From assembly GCA_035532215.1 (NCBI GenBank), contig DATKRK010000277.1:1-18873 (forward strand): a stretch of DNA of 18,873 nucleotides, read 5' to 3'. Within the stretch, counting starts at the first letter, position 1. Every line of letters starts with the position of its first letter. This document shows, piece after piece, positions 14,027-18,873 of this stretch. A program made the position numbers and the translations under genes. The DNA is from JAICIG01 sp035532215. Lineage in GTDB: Bacteria; Planctomycetota; Planctomycetia; Pirellulales; JAICIG01. The notes beneath the pieces were generated by a model. It saw nothing but the letters and a program-made list of their open reading frames with translations, did not search any database and was not told the origin of the DNA.

Positions 14027-16969
14027 TCAACGCGGCGCCGCAACCACCCGCGGCGAGCCCTCGACGAAAATCAATTCCTGATCGGCGGCCAGCTCGTTGA
14101 ACTCCTGCGTCAGGCCGGAAGGCCAATGCACGTGCAGCTTTTCGATCCGCGTCTCGCCGCCCAGGCCAAACACGAGTCGCCGCTCGTTGCTGGCTTCGTA
14201 ACCGTCGCCCGCCGCCAGCCACTGCCGCCGTTGGCGCCCGCCGGCCGTGAGCGTAACGACGGCGCCAAGGGCGTCGCGCGATGACTGCACGCCTCGCAGT
14301 TTGAGTGCCAGAAAGTGCCCGGCTTGCTCGGTGCGATTCGCGAGCAGCGCCGCGGGCTCGCCCAAGTGCGAGACGGCGAAATCTTCGCGGCCGTCGCGGT
14401 TGAAGTCGAGCCGGGCCAATGCGCGGCCTAAATGCTTGGCGCCGAAATAATCGCCGAGTTGGTGGGCCGGCAGCTCGGCGAAGCGGCCGCCGAGATTGCG
14501 AAAGTATTGCGGCGGCATACGGTAGGGCGCTTTGCGGAACGTAAAATCGCCGATATGGCCGTTGGCTACGACTAGGTCGGGCCAGCCGTCGAGTTCGCCG
14601 TCGATGAACTGCGTGCCGAAGCCAAGCATCGGCAGGCTGGGCTCGCGCAGGCCCGCCTGGGCCGTCGCATCGCTGAACAATTCGCCGGTCTCTTGCTGGT
14701 AGAGCGTGTTGGGCTCGCCGTGGAAATTCGTGACGTACAGATCGAGCTTGCCGTCGCCGTTGGCGTCGCCGGCGGCCACGCCCATGCAGGCTTGCACGCG
14801 GCCTTCGCCGTCGAAGGCCAATCCGGAGACGATGCCCCGTTCTTCGAACTGCGGAGCTCCGCCGCCGGCGCTCCGGTTGAGAAAATAGAAGTTCGCATCC
14901 TGGTCGTTGGCGACGAACAAGCCGAGCCGCCCGGAACCGTCGAAATCGGCCGCAACGAGCCCCATGCCATTCCCACCGGACGCCGCCAGGCCGGCGGCTT
15001 GGGTGCGGTCTACAAAGCGGCCGTCGCCCAGGTTCAGCCAAAACCGGTCGGGCTGCGGTTCGAACAGGCCGGGCAGGCAGACGCGATCGAGCCCGTTTTC
15101 GCGGCAGACTTTGTCGTAAACGTCGGGCCCCTGCACGTAGTTCGCGTCGTAAAGATCGGGCATGCCGTCGCCGTCGAGATCGGCCGCTAGGCAACTGATC
15201 GTCCAGCTTTCCCCCGTGATGCCGGCCGCGGCGGTCGCGTCGCGAAACGTGCCGTCGCCTTGATTAAGGTACAGCCGGTTGAGGCCGACGTTGGCCACGT
15301 ACAAATCGGCGAAGCCGTCGTTATTCCAGTCGCCGGCGGCCGCCCCTTGGCTGAAACGGTTTTCGGCCAGGCCGCTGGCTTCGGTGACGTCTTCGAACCG
15401 GCCGTCGCCGAGATTGCGGAACAGCCGGTCGAGATGCTCGGTTTGCTCGGGCGCCGGCGGCCAGCGGCAGCCTTGGGCGAAATACAAATCGGGCCAGCCG
15501 TCGGCGTCGTAGTCGAGCACGGCCACGCCGCCGCCGGTGAACTGCTGCATGCGATGGGCTTCTTCGAGCGATTCGCTGCCATTGAAATAGCTGAAACGGA
15601 CGCCGGCCTGTGCCGCCGCGTCCTCGAACGCCACCCGTGCGGCTTCCGGCGGCTGGGGCGTCGGCGACGATTCGGTCGCGCCGCCGCTTCGCACGTCGGG
15701 CAGCGGCCAGTCCGATAAGTCGAGCCACTGGCCCGGATCATGGTCCGCCAAGGTCAGAGGCAGATCGTCGCGCAGTTGGGCGTGCAGGCGTGCGGCGCCT
15801 GCGGCGGCCCAACTTGCCTCAGGAGCAATCGAGCGAGCCCAGCAATGCCAGCCCCACGCTTCCCAGATTCGGCCCAGCGATTCGGTCAGCCGAGCCGCTT
15901 TTTGGATCTGCGGCAAATCGCGTCGCCGGGCGTAAATGGCCCGCAGCACGAGCGCCAGCTCTTCGAGTTCGCTAGCCCGGCGGCTGAGACGTTCGGCCGC
16001 GCCAGCTTGGCCGAGCGTTTCGAGCAATTGGGCCAACTGATACGTGCTGGCTTGTTGAGTCGGGTCGAGCCGCAAGGCTTCCCAAAAACAGCGGCCCGCC
16101 GCGCGCGATTGGCCCAATCGCTTGGCCTGTAAACCGCGGATTCGCCAAATATCGGGATGGCCGTCAGCCTCGGCAGGCAAACCGGCGGCCCAGGCGGCCA
16201 AGGCGTTGGCGTCGGCCGAATCGAGCAGGATTTGCCCTCGCAGGGCCAGGGCTTCGAGCTGATCGGGATCGGCCGCCAGCACCCGCTCGAGCAACTTGGC
16301 CGCCTGGGCCGGATCGTGCTTGTTCCAGGCGATTCGCGCCAGGCCCGCAAGCGGCGCCAGATCGTCCGGCACCGCCTGGCGGAATTGCTCCAGTTCCTTG
16401 GCCGTCGAGACGGTGCTGCTCAAATCGCCCATCAGCAGCAACATCTCGATCGAAAAGCGATTTTGCCGCAGCAGCTCGAATAAGTGCGGCCGAGACTCAA
16501 AGCGGCGCCCTTCCAAGGTCAATAGAAAGGCCAACCGCTTGTGGGCCTCGACGTCGTGCCGTTCGATCGCCAGCACGTCGCGGGCCTGGGCTTCGGCCGC
16601 CGAGGCCTGACCCAAGCGGAAGTAAATCTCGCCCGCTTCGCGATGCGCCGCCAGCACCTCTCGGCGGGCATCGGGCGAAATCTGTTCGAAGTACTTCAGG
16701 GCGTTCGGCCAATCCTGCCGCCGTGCCGCAAGCTGGCCCGCCAACAGCAGCGCGGACGCCAAGCCGGGGCGTTTGGCCAGGGCGCGGCCGCAAAGAGACT
16801 CGGCCTCGGCATAGTTCTCAGCCGCGGCGGCCTGCCGGGCGCGGGCGAGCAACTCTTCGGGGGGGGCGTGTTCGGGCAACCACAGCAGCCCCGCCGCTCC
16901 CCCGATAACCGTCGACAACGCCGCTCCGAGAAAAATGAACAGCCGCCAGTTCGGTCGCATTGTCGCCAT
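14027..16969 (-). CDS. Membrane-anchored TPR / FG-GAP / UnbV-ASPIC protein
   Basis: 980 residues. Residues about 10-30 (LFIFLGAALSTVIGGAAGLLWL) form an N-terminal anchor or uncleaved signal. About 35-430 are TPR-like helical repeats (ARARQAAAAENYAEAESLCGRALAKRPG; LLERVLAADPDQLEALALRGQILL). From about 445 there are FG-GAP/VCBS blades of the CRTAC1 type: FEDAAAQAGVRFSYFNGS, GGGVAVLDYDADGWPDLYFAQG, AAGDWNNDGFADLYVAN, ADLDGDGMPDLYDANY. Their DxDxDGxxDL loops bind calcium in relatives. About 890-965 is the UnbV/ASPIC domain (GAVVTLTAGG...ERRLVFGLGG...VHWPSG). It should face the periplasm or cell surface. The start at 16969 has AAGAG upstream; an ATG at 16960 is an alternative. The role is unknown; TPR plus ASPIC proteins are frequent in Planctomycetota. 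Confidence 0.9.
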   Translation of the reverse strand: MATMRPNWRLFIFLGAALSTVIGGAAGLLWLPEHAPPEELLARARQAAAAENYAEAESLCGRALAKRPGLASALLLAGQLAARRQDWPNALKYFEQISPDARREVLAAHREAGEIYFRLGQASAAEAQARDVLAIERHDVEAHKRLAFLLTLEGRRFESRPHLFELLRQNRFSIEMLLLMGDLSSTVSTAKELEQFRQAVPDDLAPLAGLARIAWNKHDPAQAAKLLERVLAADPDQLEALALRGQILLDSADANALAAWAAGLPAEADGHPDIWRIRGLQAKRLGQSRAAGRCFWEALRLDPTQQASTYQLAQLLETLGQAGAAERLSRRASELEELALVLRAIYARRRDLPQIQKAARLTESLGRIWEAWGWHCWARSIAPEASWAAAGAARLHAQLRDDLPLTLADHDPGQWLDLSDWPLPDVRSGGATESSPTPQPPEAARVAFEDAAAQAGVRFSYFNGSESLEEAHRMQQFTGGGVAVLDYDADGWPDLYFAQGCRWPPAPEQTEHLDRLFRNLGDGRFEDVTEASGLAENRFSQGAAAGDWNNDGFADLYVANVGLNRLYLNQGDGTFRDATAAAGITGESWTISCLAADLDGDGMPDLYDANYVQGPDVYDKVCRENGLDRVCLPGLFEPQPDRFWLNLGDGRFVDRTQAAGLAASGGNGMGLVAADFDGSGRLGLFVANDQDANFYFLNRSAGGGAPQFEERGIVSGLAFDGEGRVQACMGVAAGDANGDGKLDLYVTNFHGEPNTLYQQETGELFSDATAQAGLREPSLPMLGFGTQFIDGELDGWPDLVVANGHIGDFTFRKAPYRMPPQYFRNLGGRFAELPAHQLGDYFGAKHLGRALARLDFNRDGREDFAVSHLGEPAALLANRTEQAGHFLALKLRGVQSSRDALGAVVTLTAGGRQRRQWLAAGDGYEASNERRLVFGLGGETRIEKLHVHWPSGLTQEFNELAADQELIFVEGSPRVVAAPR

Positions 16970-17435
16970 TGACTCTTAAATCCACAGGGAAAAAAACGGG
17001 GCGAAACAGAGCCTCGATCCAACGCCCCATGCACTGTCATCATGTGCGGTTCAACATTGGAGCAAAAACCTTATTTGCTGCTTGCCATTCCGACGGAAAA
17101 ATCCATAATACACGAAGTTCGCGGTGGTCTGACCAGCCCTGCGAGCTCATCTCAGACCAATTCGCACGGTCGGTTGGCGGCTCTTCGGATCATGGCTGTC
17201 TGAGAGGCGGCGACTACAAGGCTGCTCCTAAATTGGAGCGTGGTCGATATTTTTATGTCCATATTTTATATAAAAATTGTCGGCTTTTACCCCGCGAGGA
17301 GGTGGTGCAACGCTTCATTTCCAAATAGAATTTTGCCCATTGCCGCGCGTGCGAGAATCTCGGCGCGGCGGTCTTTTCTATGGCCGACTTTTGTTTTTCT
17401 CAACCTCTTCTGGACTTTTTTCAAAGGGTTCCCTC
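16970..17435 (+). other. Long gene-free leader region before the DUF1559 gene
   Basis: 466 bases between divergent genes. An AT-rich block at about 17248-17278 is the best promoter region for the DUF1559 gene, but no clean -35/-10 pair stands out. A perfect AGGAGGT at 17297-17303 has no start codon at usable distance: the GTG at 17305 is only 1 base away and opens 7 codons. A folded stem lies at 17342-17369. An open frame at 16960-17328 crosses the region but overlaps the start of the TPR/FG-GAP gene and has no family features, so it is not called. Confidence 0.5.
17342..17378 (+). promoter_or_regulatory. Strong stem-loop in the DUF1559 leader
   Basis: GCCGCGC (17342-17348) pairs with GCGCGGC (17363-17369). 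Inside it, CGAGA (17352-17356) pairs with TCTCG (17358-17362), after an unpaired GTG. The sequence then reads GGTCTTTTCT. It lies about 65 bases before the DUF1559 start and could be an attenuator, a weak terminator of upstream transcripts, or an mRNA stabiliser. Confidence 0.45.
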
Positions 17436-18459
17436 ATGAGCTCAGGCGATGGCTACGCGTGGACAAGTACGGGGGCAAGACCGTTTCGGCGAGCGTTCAC
17501 GTTGGTGGAATTGCTCGTGGTGATCGCCATCATTGGCATTCTGATCGCACTGTTGTTGCCGGCCGTGCAAGCGGCGCGCGAGGCCGCGCGCCGCAGTACG
17601 TGCACCGACAATATGAAGCAACTCGGCCTGGCGTTGCAGAATTATCACGACGTCAACAAATCGTTTCCGACGATGACGGTTTTCGGAGGCGGCGGAGGAC
17701 CGCCGCAGATCGCTTACAACCACACCTGGTTGACCGCGTCGTTGCCGTATCTTGAACAAGCGCCGCTGTATGAACGCACCAATCGCATGACCTGGGCCTG
17801 GGGCCAGCCGATCGTGGGCACGGTGTTGCCCGTGCTCCGCTGCCCGAGCGACAGCGATTATCCCGGACGCCGGTATCTCGGTTTCAGGATATCCAACCGC
17901 ATTTGCAGTCACCAACTACGGCGGCAGCGAAGGGTACCACTGGTGGACCAGCGCCTTCAGTGTTCTAGGCGACAGCGTCCAACGCGAATACAGCGGCGTG
18001 TTTTCCGAAGACCAATGGAACAAGATTGCCACCATTCCCGACGGCACGTCGAACGTGGTGATGGTCGCCGAGTGCAATTCGACGGGCTATAAGTGGGGCG
18101 GGTTCCACACCAGCGGCACGGGCTGGAAACGGGCCCCAAACGAGCGTGTCTTCCGGATGGCGTTCGTGGGCACGGGCACGAACGGCGAGTGCTGCGAATC
18201 CGGGCTCTATTCCAAGCCGGACAACTCGGGTGCCAGGACTGGCGGATTTTTTCCCAGCAACGTCGCGAACTACTCGCCCAGCTACCTGACCGCTTGGGGC
18301 CCCAAGGTCGAGTGGCCCGGCGCCGGCGGCGTCCATCCGGCGATCACGATGGTCTTGGCGGCCGACGGTTCGGTGCGTCCTGCCTCCGATTCCATCGATT
18401 GGCCCGTCTGGGTGCAAATCAACGCTCGCCAGGACGGCGTGGCGACGCCGAATTTTTAG
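17436..18459 (+). pseudogene. DUF1559 pseudopilin-like protein, frameshifted
   Basis: The start at 17436 gives MSSGDGYAWTSTGARPFRRAFTLVELLVVIAIIGILIALLLPAVQAAREAARR: a type IV pilin/type II secretion N-terminal cleavage and methylation site (A-FTLVELL) with its hydrophobic helix, then the DUF1559 core NMKQLGLALQNYHDV and LPYLEQAPLYERTN. After LRCPSDSDYPG the frame turns into nonsense. The frame one base later reads PDAGISVSGYPTAFAVTNYGGSEGYHWW and runs on to the DUF1559 end VLAADGSVRPASDSIDWPVWVQINAR...TPNF. An extra C in the CCC run at 17862-17864 explains the break; the repaired product would be 340 residues, normal for the family. It may be a sequencing error, a true pseudogene or +1 frameshifting. 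A lipoprotein gene follows after 28 bases. Confidence 0.88.
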
Positions 18460-18487
18460 TAAAACCATTCAATCGAAAGAGACGAAG

Positions 18488-18673
18488 ATGCGATATTTGC
18501 TTGGGGGCTTGTTGGCCCTTGCCTGCCTGACCGGGTGCGGCGGAGAAAAAAAGCCTGACCCACGGCAGCGACCTGATTTCGTCGATACCACCGACCCGAC
18601 GAAAGTGATGATGCCGGCCCTGCCGAAGCCGGGCGGCGGCCCGCCGGGCGCACAGCCAGGCGGTCAAAAGTAG
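18488..18673 (+). CDS. Small secreted lipoprotein downstream of DUF1559
   Basis: 61 residues. MRYLLGGLLALACLTGCGGEKK is a lipoprotein signal with lipobox LTGC, so Cys17 should be lipidated. The mature part is about 45 residues, rich in Pro and Gly (DPRQRPDFVDTTDPTKVMMPALPKPGGGPPGAQ) and probably unfolded. Purine-rich GAGACGAAG just before the ATG is the ribosome site. Planctomycetes commonly place such mini-lipoproteins right after DUF1559 genes, so the two probably share a transcript ending at the terminator at 18696. The function is unknown. Confidence 0.8.
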   Translation: MRYLLGGLLALACLTGCGGEKKPDPRQRPDFVDTTDPTKVMMPALPKPGGGPPGAQPGGQK

Positions 18674-18695
18674 CGAAGCTCGAGCCGATTTGCTT

Positions 18696-18760
18696 CAGCC
18701 TCGCCAGGGACGGTTCGCAGCCCACGCCGCGAGCAGCGCCCTGGCGAGGCTGATTTTTTT
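18696..18760 (+). terminator. Strong intrinsic terminator after the lipoprotein gene
   Basis: CAGCCTCGCCAGGG (18696-18709) pairs perfectly with CCCTGGCGAGGCTG (18739-18752) around a 29-base loop, followed by A and seven T (18754-18760). It ends the DUF1559-lipoprotein transcription unit, 22 bases after the lipoprotein stop. Confidence 0.85.
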
Positions 18761-18791
18761 CCGCGGCGGGCCAGCGGCGCCTCGCCCATAG

Positions 18792-18814
18792 AAGCGGCAG
18801 CTTGCCGCTTTTTT
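18792..18814 (+). terminator. Second hairpin with T-tract
   Basis: AAGCGGCA (18792-18799) and TGCCGCTT (18803-18810) form an 8-bp stem with a 3-base loop, followed directly by TTTT. It is either a back-up terminator or a copy of a dispersed intergenic repeat. Confidence 0.5.
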
Positions 18815-18830
18815 ATACTGCACGCTGGCG

Positions 18831-18855
18831 CCCGCGAGACGTTGGGCGTCTCGTG
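18831..18855. repeat. GAGACG/CGTCTC stem-loop at the right edge
   Basis: GAGACG-TTGGG-CGTCTC lies between GCCCGC on the left and GGGGCGGGC on the right. The arms look like those of a longer imperfect palindrome that runs close to the window edge, in the style of planctomycete intergenic repeats. No gene is visible between the terminators and the window end. Confidence 0.5.
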
Positions 18856-18873
18856 GGGCGGGCTTACAGGCCG

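Noticed and set aside
13542..15194. A 550-codon minus-strand open frame across the HTH gene and the TPR/FG-GAP gene
   Set aside because: It is Arg-rich and out of frame with the clear FG-GAP blades on the same strand, and runs antisense through the HTH gene.
16960..17328. A 122-codon plus-strand open frame in the DUF1559 leader
   Set aside because: It overlaps the start of the TPR/FG-GAP gene, has mixed composition and no family signal or ribosome site.
17305..17328. A 7-codon leader peptide (GTG start) after AGGAGGT
   Set aside because: The GTG is only 1 base from the ribosome-binding sequence, too close to be used normally.

Overview
The window is GC-rich bacterial chromosome, most likely from a planctomycete of the Pirellula type. 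The evidence is a DUF1559 pseudopilin-like gene followed by a tiny lipoprotein gene, a membrane-anchored TPR/FG-GAP/ASPIC protein, a Tat-exported DUF3500 protein, a PilZ gene of planctomycete style, long palindromic repeats in almost every sizeable gap, and frequent absence of a good Shine-Dalgarno sequence. The assignment comes from reading gene families, not from a database search.

Layout: 1-540 has no gene and holds three inverted-repeat structures, including a perfect 58-bp palindrome. A secreted TolB/WD40-like beta-propeller protein (541-1635, minus) is divergent from a PduO-type cobalamin adenosyltransferase (1786-2337, plus). A PIN-domain protein overlaps a small partner gene (2423-3119). 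The nitrogen-signalling pair glnB-glnD (3465-6554) follows with a 6-bp gap. Next come a minus-strand PilZ gene split by an in-frame amber codon (6603-7022), a 145-bp MITE-like element (7283-7427), and a Tat-exported DUF3500 protein (7424-8503) whose stop codon lies in the element's end. A nested palindrome (8622-8911) separates that gene from mutM (8913-9800). trpA (9867-10673) and trpB (11038-12240) are on the minus strand, separated by 364 bp filled with another nested repeat.

From 12459 to 14015 there is a plus-strand accessory block that looks less GC-rich than its surroundings: an ImmA/IrrE-type metallopeptidase, a coiled-coil two-helix membrane protein starting 1 bp after it, and a HigA-like HTH protein with no toxin beside it. 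This is the most plausible undescribed system in the window. The HTH gene is tail-to-tail with a 980-residue TPR/FG-GAP/ASPIC protein (14027-16969, minus). The right end has a long leader region, a DUF1559 gene broken by an apparent single-base frameshift (17436-18459), a 61-residue lipoprotein (18488-18673), a strong intrinsic terminator, and more stem-loops.

The housekeeping parts are ordinary: PII and its uridylyltransferase sense nitrogen state, TrpA/TrpB make tryptophan, MutM repairs oxidised guanine and the adenosyltransferase makes coenzyme B12. The unusual parts are the density and symmetry of palindromic elements, two elements that overlap stop codons, two interrupted genes whose remaining halves still read well (PilZ, DUF1559), and the ImmA-membrane-HTH block. 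No tRNA, rRNA, CRISPR array or complete insertion sequence was seen.
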